Source of the DNA: Blattamonas nauphoetae
Lineage: Eukaryota; Preaxostyla; Oxymonadida
Reading direction: 5' to 3'
Assembly (NCBI GenBank): GCA_033064195.1
Contig: JARBJD010000052.1
Coordinates: 1 to 64,000, forward strand
DNA length: 64,000 nucleotides
Shown: positions 55,901-64,000 of the stretch, one piece after another
Position numbering within the stretch: position 1 is the first letter of the stretch
Layout of the letters: each line of letters starts with the position of its first letter
Notes under the pieces: generated by a model
Told to the model about the DNA's origin: nothing
What the model saw: only the letters and a program-made list of their open reading frames with translations
Database searches by the model: none
Program-made: the position numbers and the translations under genes

Positions 55901-57029
55901 CGATGAATGAACATTGGTCGATCTCGAGATGGGATGTGCACGAATATGATTTGATGGCGCCTCCAGCTGTAGCCTCGCATTCTTTAAAAGTGCAGAGAGT
56001 AAATTCGAATTTGTCTGATGTAGAGGCAAGTATGGTTGATTGGGTGAAGTGCTGGCTGGTCTTAGCGTCGGCGTTCGACGATGAAAAGCGAGTGGTTCGG
56101 CAGGCGGTGAAGGATGAATTGAGGGAGAGTAAGGAACCTCCACTGTTCATATCATTGATTGTTGTTCCCGAAAGATGGTTTGTGGACTTCCGGACAGCGC
56201 TGCTCAAGATGCGTTGAGTTAATTTTGAGCGTCTGAATCTTTCGTCACGTTGAGCGGGCGGGGATGATGTTGTGTTGGTGATGGTTGATGTAGACAAGGT
56301 AGTTGTCACAGCTTGGTGATAATTGGCTCCTGTTGTGATATCGCTCGAAAAGTCAAACAAAGGCCCCGTTCCATGGATGAGATTGGTATTGCTCATTGAT
56401 AACCCAAATGCAGATATAGACAGGTCCAAGCGATCAGTGGGATATGTGTTGGAAGGTAGGGGGTTTGATGATTGCGAGAGTGATGTGAGAGGGAGTTGGA
56501 TGTGTGAGACTGACGAAGAATGAATTGTGGAGAATAAACAAATAGTGCTGCCAGATGAGGCAGGTCCGTTGATGAATGAAAATGGGGTAAGGTTGGGGTG
56601 TGACGTGATCGAGCAAGACGAAAGGATCACTTGTGAAGTGGTGACCATTCCGACATTCGATTGGACACGGCTACAATCGAAATGAAGAGTTGAAAATGAA
56701 ATTGTAGAATTTGTAAATCGAAATAGTGATGTGAACATGACCCCGGCTTCTGGTTCACGTTCAGTCGGGAAGTTACTCGAGTGTGAGTTTTGATTGTTCG
56801 AAATGGGTGAATGAGAAATAGTAGTTCCTTTTCCTTGAAGCATAATTTGTCTAGAATTAAGATGGTATTGATAGATGATGTATTCCGCCGATTCAAGATG
56901 GAGAACCGGAATTTGTGGTTCCTGATTGTTGGTTGCACTGGGATGTTGTGCATCAAGGAGTACGTGGAGCTCTCGTGGTGGTGGCGGGACAGACAACGAG
57001 AGGGGTAGCCAAATAAGAGTAAGAAGCAT
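49946..57029 (-). CDS. Gene C: giant beta-helix/Ig-like surface protein without pseudokinase, one frameshift
   Basis: The frame from ATG at 57029 starts MLLTLIWLPLSLSVPPPPRE (signal peptide). Beta-helix coils follow (ECEATAGGAIKSYSCT, KSQGSYGGAVYVYHA, SASTGGGVNFYRGN, SAIQYGGGLYFYI), then at least eleven Ig-like repeats (KPERLLTLKGDG, EPTRLRSLSIAYD, EPERIMSVARSPDF, EPTRLTELVLTG, EPIRIEGTDCLLG, EPSRLSKMTASGF, EPARLVSTSIKFHD). Near 51340-51420 the coding frame changes: after DFEDAEKSSSDSW the family-like sequence continues as GKNFQVGQKWKITFNSSLSI, VFVKTGGSDDGGECGEENLA and a second beta-helix to the stop at 49946. No membrane span or kinase-like domain follows. The shift may be a real frameshift, a sequence error or a tiny intron. 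It is the same family as A and B but much diverged, and carries no transposon. Confidence 0.7.
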
Positions 57030-57211
57030 CAGTACTCCTGGTAACAGAGGACCTCAACGAAATAAATCGAATGTAGGGCCGATCTCATCAGTCATCACAG
57101 ACGGAATCGAACTGTCTCCCGCACAAGTTCTCAATTCACCATTCATATCTTTCTAACTTTTTCTGATCCTTTATCTCTCCATAAACCTGATTCACAGCAT
57201 CGTCACATTTC

Positions 57212-58748
57212 ATGACAACAACGGACATTCAACCTCGAACCCCTCGATACAAGCTAGTTTTTGCGGCTCTCCCATCCTATTCAACATCCGTTGTCACAAC
57301 ACTCATGGGAAATCTCATCAACCCAATGTTCTCAAGTCTGCTCTCCTCACGCCTCACCAATCCAATACACCTCTTTCTCTTTTTCCCTTTCCAGCCCTGA
57401 AGGTCGGCGATTGGATTAAACCTTTCATTTGGATGATTGGACCCTTTTTCGGATTATGGCAACCGTTTTTTGGGTTCTGGAACGACCAATCGACTTTTCG
57501 ATGGGGGCGTCGTCGTCCTGTCCTCGTCCTTGGCATGCTGATGATGTGTGTTGCATACACTCTCTTTTGGCTTGTCTCAAATCTCAGTTTGATCTTTCTC
57601 GATTGGGCCTCTATTTTTCTCCATTTTTCTCAGTCCTCTCTTCACGACCACTGAATATCGCCCTCGGAATTGTTGGCGCTGTGTTCGGACATGGTTCTGT
57701 CCCAATATTACAGCCTGCTATGCGGGCATTAATGTCAGATCTGTGCCAAGTCTCCGAACTCCCTCGCGGCAGTTCTTTTGTGTCATTTTTCTTCTCGCTG
57801 GGGAATTTAACATGCTTCCTCATTGTGTGTTTTCTTCCACAGCCGTTTCTCTTTGGAATCGGGATGGCTCTCGTCGTCGTGATTCCGGGTCTGATCTTCA
57901 CCAAAGAAAAGCGATTTGTACCAGAAGAAGAACAGCCAAACCCATCAATCCAAGCTGTAACACCTCCATTGTTAGATGAGAAACACGAAGACGGCACAGA
58001 CGAATCTGATCCTCTCCTCTCCCAGCCACAACCAACACAAATCGTCCGTCGCAAGCAAAACAAATTTATCCAAGTTATAAAGCTCTTTTTGCAAGTCTGG
58101 AAGGATCGTGGACCCGTTTTAGGTGCCTGCATTGCCACCTACTTCAGCTGGGCTGGGCTCTTTCCAACTTTCCCGATCAGACTGTCATTCGTTGCTGAGG
58201 TCTTCTATAAAGCCACCCCTGGCACCGAACTCTACAAACATGGCATCAAGATCGCTTCTTATGGAATGATGGGGAATACTGTCGTCGCCATCGTGTTCTC
58301 ACTTTTCGTCCCACAACTTCTTCGATGCTTGAAACCAAGTCTCTTTTTTGCACTCTGTCATGGACTAGCGTGCATTGGAGCGTTCATATTGTTCATCCTC
58401 CCTCCCTCATTCCTCACCCCCAACACTATCTGGATCTTCATCTGCGTCTATGTCATTCTCCTGGCAACTGTGGTCCCTGCTGTTAATACCGTCCCATTTG
58501 TGATTGTTGATACCAACACTAACCCTGCCTACCGTGCTTTGTATGCGGGCGTTCTTAATTTCTTCAGTATCCTCGGACAGGCAACTGGTCTTTTGTTGAA
58601 CGTGTTAATCGAATGGCTCGCCACTTTTGACACGGGATTTCGGTTCCACACTCAATATATTTGGCTCTTGGCGTCTGTGGGATATGCTGGTGTTGTTTGT
58701 ATGTCTGGACTACTTCGAACAAAACCGAAAAAGAATCTTCGGACTTGA
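57212..58748 (+). CDS. Major facilitator sugar transporter (GPH/SUC, SLC45-like), two introns
   Basis: Exons are 57212-57335, 57395-57586 and 57634-58748, with GT-AG introns of 59 and 47 nt; joining them gives one open frame of about 476 residues. N-terminal spans lead to GPFFGLWQPFFGFWNDQST and RWGRRRP, the loop 2-3 signature of glycoside-pentoside-hexuronide cation symporters such as plant sucrose carriers. MRALMSDLCQVSE matches the conserved span-4/5 region. A hydrophilic, charged central loop (TKEKRFVPEEEQPNPSIQAV and following) separates the halves, and about six spans follow to LLRTKPKKNLRT. Likely role: proton-coupled disaccharide or other glycoside uptake at the plasma membrane or an endomembrane. 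It diverges from gene C with 182 bp between the starts. Confidence 0.82.
57336..57394 (+). other. Spliceosomal intron 1 of the transporter gene (59 nt)
   Basis: It begins GTCTGCTCTCC, a weak donor, and ends in a long pyrimidine tract CTTTTTCCCTTTCCAG. Splicing joins NLINPMFS to TLKVGDWIKPF and restores the transporter frame. Confidence 0.75.
57587..57633 (+). other. Spliceosomal intron 2 of the transporter gene (47 nt)
   Basis: It begins GTTTGATCTTTCTCG and ends CCATTTTTCTCAG. Splicing joins TLFWLVSNL to ILSSRPLNIALGIVGAVF, removing the TGA that would stop the unspliced frame. Confidence 0.72.
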
Positions 58749-59035
58749 GACCGGTATTTCCAACATATGTCCTTCAATGAATATTTCTCGAGATTAACAC
58801 CTCATTTTCCCATTTTTTCCGCTTTTCGGAACTTTTTTATGGAGTTATTCATCAAACACATTTCGCCGAGACTCGATCTGCCCACTGAGTCAATAACAAG
58901 TATTCAACAAAACAGACCGGTCATAACAGAACATGATGGTAACGACCACAACAAAGAGAACTGAATCGAAGTCGTAACAAACTCAAAACGGACATTGTGT
59001 CTGAAAGAACGAAAGAAAGAGAAAAATGGGATGTG

Positions 59036-60226
59036 TCACCGCTCGCCGATGATTTTTGATATCTCATCGGTGGGAACAAGCAGTTTTTTGAGAAAATTCT
59101 CCTTTTGTTCCGTTGTCGCGCTTGGTATGAAATTAAAACTATGGAACCTCGATTTGATCGATTGGAACGCGAGACCATACTGAAAATCGTCCGATTTGGG
59201 ATAGAATGGCATCAAGAGAGTATCCCGTTCCTCTGCCGTCATTTGTGAAGGGATGACAATTTTGAAGATCGACGAAAATTCCATTTCCCATTCACAAAAC
59301 GCAGGGAGAGTTGATTGGTTTTTATGATGGACAACGATCAGAGGCTTTGTAATATCCAAATGGGAGAGAGAGGATGGTTGTGGGGCAGAGTGATCAGCGA
59401 CTGGAGTTTGTGATGGATTGATATCCTCTTCAGCCTGTTCTTGAATCGGATTCGTGTCGCTCATCGGTTGGTTTGGTGAAATATCAGCTTCTTCGTTTTG
59501 GTTGATAGTTTCTGCTTCCTTCGTCGTTAATTGTGTTGGGATTTGGATTGAAATGGTCCATTTTCCGGCGTCTTTGACCATATATGGAGGAAAAGTGGCA
59601 CCTACAATCGCACCAACAAAGGGACACATATGGACTTGTGTCATGACTGGGAGATGGGAAAATCGGTGACTGTTGAGATCGATGAAACATACCCTTCATT
59701 ACCAAATGAACAGGGCATCCTTTGACCAACACGTCTTCAATAAATTTAGAAAAATTGGCTTTCTATGACAGTAAGGAAGAATGGGTGATCGTACTTCGTT
59801 GAAAGCGATGCCTTCCGCTTCTTTCTCAGCTGACTCCATGATCTTGTCGTGTCGAGAGGGTTCGAGAAGAGAAAAGAGCATGTGGAGAGAACGAAGGATT
59901 TCTGAGGAGATAGAGATAAGAGAAGGAGACTGGCATGTTTTCTTTCTTCGAGAGGAGGCTGACTGATCTCTTCGCCCAAAGAATTGTAAAAGGTGATATG
60001 AGAGGCAAATCTTCGAAAAAAAGATGTAATAACTTACAGTAAAATCGACCAACCGTGGAAAATCAATATCAGAGCTGTCTTTGTCCGGATTTTTGAACAG
60101 TTTTCCCAAGACCCGCTCAGTGTCTTCAAGATCCATTATTGTATCGTTTACTCGGGGAGGTGGCTTTTTCACTGTGTTAGGTTTTTGAGGTTCCGGTTCA
60201 GTCGCCTGTGAACAAGAGCATCCCAT
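59036..60226 (-). CDS. Predicted N-myristoylated/palmitoylated protein, unknown family, three introns
   Basis: The ATG at 60226 gives MGCSCSQATEPEPQKPNTVK: Gly2 and Ser6 fit N-myristoylation, Cys3 and Cys5 fit palmitoylation, so it is probably a membrane-anchored cytoplasmic protein. Another in-frame ATG lies at 60337, but the lipid motif favours 60226. Introns: 60037 down to about 59930 or 59963 (donor GTAAGT; two possible acceptors), 59794-59735 and 59692-59647 (donor GTATGT). Joined exons give FPRLVDFT, then EPSRHDKIMESAEKEAEGIA, DVLVKGCPVHLVMKV and MTQVHMCPFVGAIVGATFPP. Two similar C-terminal blocks (GKWTISIQIPTQLTTKEAET and SSIFKIVIPSQMTAEERDTL) flank an acidic linker, suggesting an internal domain duplication. 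Family not recognised. Confidence 0.65.
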
Positions 60227-60415
60227 GGTTGAGTGATCCAAACCAATTCTGTGTGAAAAAGAAACCTGACACCTCACATTCGCTTTAACGATGTCTGACA
60301 TTTCATAGACTCCTCCTTCTCTTCGATTTTTTGCCAATTTGTCGTTTTTCTACCATTTCTCGTTTATCTTTCCTCATCCTTCTTCATCTCTCTGCATCTC
60401 TCGACATGAAGAATC

Positions 60416-61184
60416 ATGAGACTCTTTTTTACCTCCCTTCTGATCTCTTTCGTGACTTCTCACCTAATTGACGATGATACTCTCCCATCTCCTCTAAGAT
60501 CAGTCCTTTTCTCCTCCACAAATTCGAACACATCTTATGCTCCCCCATTCTCTCAAGTATTTATTGAAGTATGCGCAGCGAAACCTATCCAACAGTTGGT
60601 TATGCTATCACGCGTGGTTGTTACACTATCACCAACATGTCAGAACACCTCTGTCGATATGAAATGTTGGATGTGCCGCAATCGTATTGTCCCTGCTGAT
60701 GGAAACCATATAATAACCCCATCTTTTTCAGTTCAATTTGAAGGAGATGATGATCCAGTCGAATATTCCGAGGCGGAGTTCGCCGATCTCAAGATCGAAG
60801 TCCGTGTGATCTCTACCTTTCTCTCATGATGGGAATATTTCTCGTTCAGGAGGCCAAATCGCATATGTTCAGACATTACTGACAGTGGCTGTTGTTCTAG
60901 CCACAGCAGCTGCTCTCATCACCCTCTGGGAGTGTCGGAAATGGACGTTCACAAAACTCGGTTATTATCCAGCGAAAGATGTTGAAAAGAAAGATATATC
61001 TCAAGGCAGGTCAATCAGACGGAAGGACGATAAAGAAGAGTTTCAGAGAACGACAAGCGGAGAGACTCAGCTCCCGCCGACTACATCCCTCAATACCTCA
61101 AAATCAACGAAGGGAAAGGTCATACAACGAGAGACCGGGTCCTCAAAGAGATCTCAAGGGCGAAAGGGTCCGAAACGGGGATGA
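60416..61184 (+). CDS. Small type I membrane protein, one intron
   Basis: Exons are 60416-60803 and 60850-61184, with a 46-nt GT-AG intron; joining gives about 240 residues. MRLFFTSLLISFVTSHLIDD is a signal peptide. The luminal or extracellular part (to about residue 135) has four cysteines (CAAKP, SPTCQN, MKCWMCRN) and one likely glycosylation site (NTS). A single span (LLTVAVVLATAAALITLW) leads to a basic cytoplasmic tail (RKWTFTKLGYYPAKDVEKKD then Lys/Arg/Ser-rich sequence). Overall shape recalls small ER translocon-associated subunits, but no diagnostic motif confirms this. Confidence 0.65.
60804..60849 (+). other. Spliceosomal intron (46 nt)
   Basis: It begins GTGTGATCTC and ends TTTCTCGTTCAG. 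Splicing joins ADLKIEV to RGQIAYVQTLLTVAVV, connecting the signal-peptide exon with the membrane-span exon. Confidence 0.7.
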
Positions 61185-61967
61185 ATGGAGTGGTTTTCTT
61201 CTTTTCCAAAGAATTACATTCATTCAGACAATGGTTCATTTTAACTGCTTTCTTTAAGAATTCATCAATACTAGATTGAATTGACAGACCTGTTTTCGGA
61301 AGCATGGGACACAATTATGGTTTATGAATGCATGCAATTGACAGAAATAAAAAACAGTGGGTGTTGGAAAAAGTTGAAATAGAAATATCAAAGTAGTCAT
61401 TGTTTGATACATCATTTTTCGGGAAAATTTAGGCAAATTCTAGGTAGGCTTGTCTGACCAGCCAAAAGTACTGGTCAGAGTCTTTCCGGAATTATTCAAA
61501 GGGTCAGATCTCAGTTGATTCGCAAGTTGTATGTTATAGATGTTTCAATAAACCGAACTTTTCATAAACCCGTAACATGGGGCTTATGATGTGTAGTTGT
61601 CCTGTCCTCCTCGCTTTCTGTCCGTCCTCCACTTTTTCTTGTCCGATTTTGAAACTGAGAGAAAACAACGATTTTGTATGTTAACAGTGAAAATATTGCA
61701 TTTTAGGACTGATTTTGACATTTTTTACACAAAAAACATGAAAATCTATCAAATTGATCCAACGAATCACATTAAGGGTTGATCACGAACCTGATCATCT
61801 CGAGTAGTTTTGTTTCCGATGAATTAGTACGAAAGACAGAAAACGAAAGAAGTTAGAAGGAAGTGGATTGAGTTGTTATGAAACAAGTACTCTTCTTCGC
61901 CTTCATACAACTATCGCAAGTTGTGTCGGAACAAATGGAAGAAATACGAGTGAAAATACTGTAGATT
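61185..61967. other. Spacer without supported genes
   Basis: No gene is recognised. A short GTCCTGTCCTCC-rich patch at about 61597-61635 resembles the GTCCTGTCC-rich ends of the element at 23073-26200 and may be a fragment of such an end. The flanking genes both end towards this spacer. Confidence 0.35.
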
Positions 61968-64000
61968 TCATCCGGTGAACGTAGAAAAGCCGGAGGAACA
62001 GCTTGAGGTTCGCCTAATTTGTGTCGCATTGAAGTGGGAGATGAAGCAATCGAGAAGACAAGTGGATTGTATGATTGCCATTCCTCGCATCTTCACAGCG
62101 AACACAATGCATTCTGTCTCGATTGGGTTGATTAGGTGGAGATCGAGAGCAATTGGCTTCCGAACTTGAGTGCTGAGATTCACCTCCTCGTCTGTGATGA
62201 ACATCAGAGTGCTTTCCTCTACACCCGCGTGTGTGCTGAGGATGGTCAGCTCGTACTCGTTTGAATGGGCTTGTGCGGATGGATACGAGATGAGTGCAGG
62301 TGTGGGTTGCTGAGTTGAAATCTTTGAGTCGGAGAGACACGATTGAAAGCAACGACAGGATTCTTGGATGGTGTTGATAGAAGTGATGGATTACTTGTTT
62401 CGGTTCAACTCAGGCAACTGTGTCGACTTCAATTGGGCCATCTGCAGGAGGATCATCTGCCACCCCTCGGATGTGGAACGAGTACTTGTCTGCTGCCGTC
62501 GATGGTGTGGAGGAGGATGATTGAACAATGTTCACAAAACTGTACATCGCAGTCGAGCGTGGATTGATGTTCAACTCTCTTGGTCCCGTGAAGACAGCTT
62601 GACTGCCAGCTCCTGCTGACCCTGACGTTGGGGTGAGAGTGCATTTCATGACTCATTCTGTCAGGGTTGGGTTTGCAATCGGGATCTCCTGCGAGACAGG
62701 CTTTCGAGCGATGGTCTGCAGGTCAATCGTTTCTTCCATTCCGGGTGACTGGGAATTGCCTTTGATGTCGAAGATTCGGATATCGAGAGCGGACTTGAGG
62801 ACAACACGGCACATGTACTCGCCGGCCTGCTTCGGACGGAAGGAGAAGGGCAGCCGCACACGACCGCCTGACGTGTCTGTCTTTTGGCTGTCGGCGGTGG
62901 AGAGTGCCTTCTTCAATCCTTGCGGCTGTTTGAGGACAATCTGGAGTTTTTTTGGGATCGAGAAGAACGGCGAGGTTGACTCGACTTGGTAAGTGAGTGA
63001 GTTCCCTGGAGTTGGCAGGAGCGGGAATAGTGCTTTCTCGAGTTGGGAGTCCTCTGCCTTGACCGCCTCCAATCGGCGATTCTTCGCGGGGAAGATGATT
63101 TCCTGTTGAGAAGCTGTGTCTGCCTGTCCGATGATGATGAAGGGCTCCGACGGTGTGGGGATGGTTGAGATTTCCTCGATCTCCACTGTGAACTCGCCCT
63201 GGTCTTCGTCGCGAAACATCACACGGCATCTGTGCACGCCCACAGAGATTGGTTGGAATTGGACCTGGATGGTGCCTGTTGCTCCATTGATGAGCGTCAG
63301 TTGCTGTGTGTTTAGTCGGCATGGACAGAAATCAGCCTTTTCTGCGAGCTTGATGGTGTCATGTTGAACTTGCTGTTTCTGACCAGGAGAGTGTTCATGT
63401 ACTGTCGCCCATGATCCCGTTCGGGACTGTACGGGGCCGCTTTATGTTTTGGGTGTTCCGAGAAGCTTGGGAGTACCTCCAGGCGTCAATGTCTTCGGTT
63501 GGAGCTTCCTTCTACTGTTAGCGCACATCCGTTGGGGAACGGATTTCGGTTTTTGACTTCGCAGTAAGCACACCCATACAGCGGAGTGGTGACAGAGTAC
63601 GTCGCTGAAGGGGTTGGGTTCGGCACTTTCGTCACCATCTGCATCGCAATCGGGTGGACTTGGCCGCCTCCCTCGTTCTTCGGGATGTACAGAAGAGTCG
63701 CCTTGATTGGGTTGGAGAAGCAAGGGCTGACCGTGACTGCGAATTGGAGAGTGCGTTGTGATGGATTCTGAGAGTCACTTTGCTCAGAACGAAGAGCTTG
63801 ATGATCTGAAGAAGAAGCGTCGTCCACACGATGTTGGACAACAGCTAACGTCTCCTTCGTTTCCTGACTCTTATGCACAGCGAAGAGGATGTCGTTCACG
63901 TCGGGGACGGGGTAGTGGAAGCGGCTCGAGACATACACATCTGCCACAAATCGAGCGTAGTCGGCCCATTTCAAGAAATACTCCGGCTACAGCTCCGAGA
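61968..64000 (-). CDS. CFAP47/HYDIN-like cilium protein fragment with ASH-type beta domains (5' end outside window)
   Basis: Coding pieces on the minus strand: 63986-63516 (PEYFLKWADYARFVADVYVS onward, after an acceptor CTGTAG), a likely 90-nt intron at 63515-63426, then 63425-62410 and a last piece around 62330-62140. The protein has repeated Ig-like/ASH beta domains: IQVQFQPISVGVHRCRVMF, FSFRPKQAGEYMCRVVLKSA, then SQEIPIANPTLTE and VMKCTLTPTSG. The EIPIANPT phrase resembles those of CFAP47-type central-apparatus proteins. An in-frame TGA (62653-62655) stands where the family usually has Trp (NPT..EW), and another follows VDTVA near 62408. The 3' end is unclear, so this may be a decaying copy or contain sequence errors. 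Family call is moderate; a cilium role would fit a flagellated host. Confidence 0.5.

Noticed and set aside
57100-57135. Possible tRNA because of GTTCGATTCC on the minus strand
   Set aside because: The T stem has a mismatch and no acceptor partner or anticodon arm lies within range.
62400-62660. TGA read as Trp (alternative genetic code)
   Set aside because: TGA ends the transporter, gene B and the type I membrane protein at sensible places, so it works as a normal stop here.
1-64000. CRISPR arrays, rRNA genes, bacterial operons
   Set aside because: None seen: the only tandem arrays are the 139-bp satellite, the 38-bp repeat and the 226-bp duplication, none with spacer-repeat structure, and the genes have introns.

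Overview
The window looks like a contig from a flagellated, intron-containing protist. The best guess is an oxymonad-type metamonad close to Blattamonas. This is inferred from very short GT-AG introns (46-90 nt), giant beta-helix surface proteins ending in a kinase-like domain, an axonemal-type ASH-domain gene, and a heavy load of pogo-type transposons and virus-like fossils. No database search was possible, so the lineage is inference.

Layout. 1-3.4 kb: edge of a virus-like (Polinton-like) fossil with two capsid-like copies, a small structural-type gene and a fibre gene with an S74-type chaperone domain. 3.7-5.1 kb: eleven units of a ~139-bp satellite. 5.1-8.3 kb: AT-rich, apparently non-coding, with repeat relics. 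8.3-16.9 kb: three pogo-like DNA transposons, each with a decayed transposase, and a 1.36-kb foldback element. 16.9-49 kb: two giant, nearly identical, head-to-head genes, A (minus) and B (plus). Each encodes about 2,590 residues once insertions are set aside: signal peptide, beta-helix, about a dozen Ig-like repeats, second beta-helix, one membrane span, pseudokinase. Gene A is split by three mobile elements, one a 9.8-kb composite with further elements nested inside; gene B is split by two. A truncated related gene lies between their 5' ends. 49.9-57.0 kb: a third, more divergent family member without the membrane span and pseudokinase. 57.2-64 kb: ordinary host genes, namely a two-intron MFS sugar-type transporter, a predicted lipid-anchored protein, a type I membrane protein, and part of a CFAP47/HYDIN-like cilium gene.

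Main points. (i) Five elements, two pogo transposons carrying their own transposase genes and three otherwise different foldbacks, share one end layout: target TA, exactly 13 bp, ACCCG, 12-14 bp, ACCCG. This suggests a pogo-type machinery moves the foldbacks. (ii) Removing each of the five insertions from genes A and B restores an open frame, and the two restored genes have almost the same length. (iii) A and B alternate between near-identical and diverged blocks, as expected from gene conversion between inverted paralogs of a surface receptor family.
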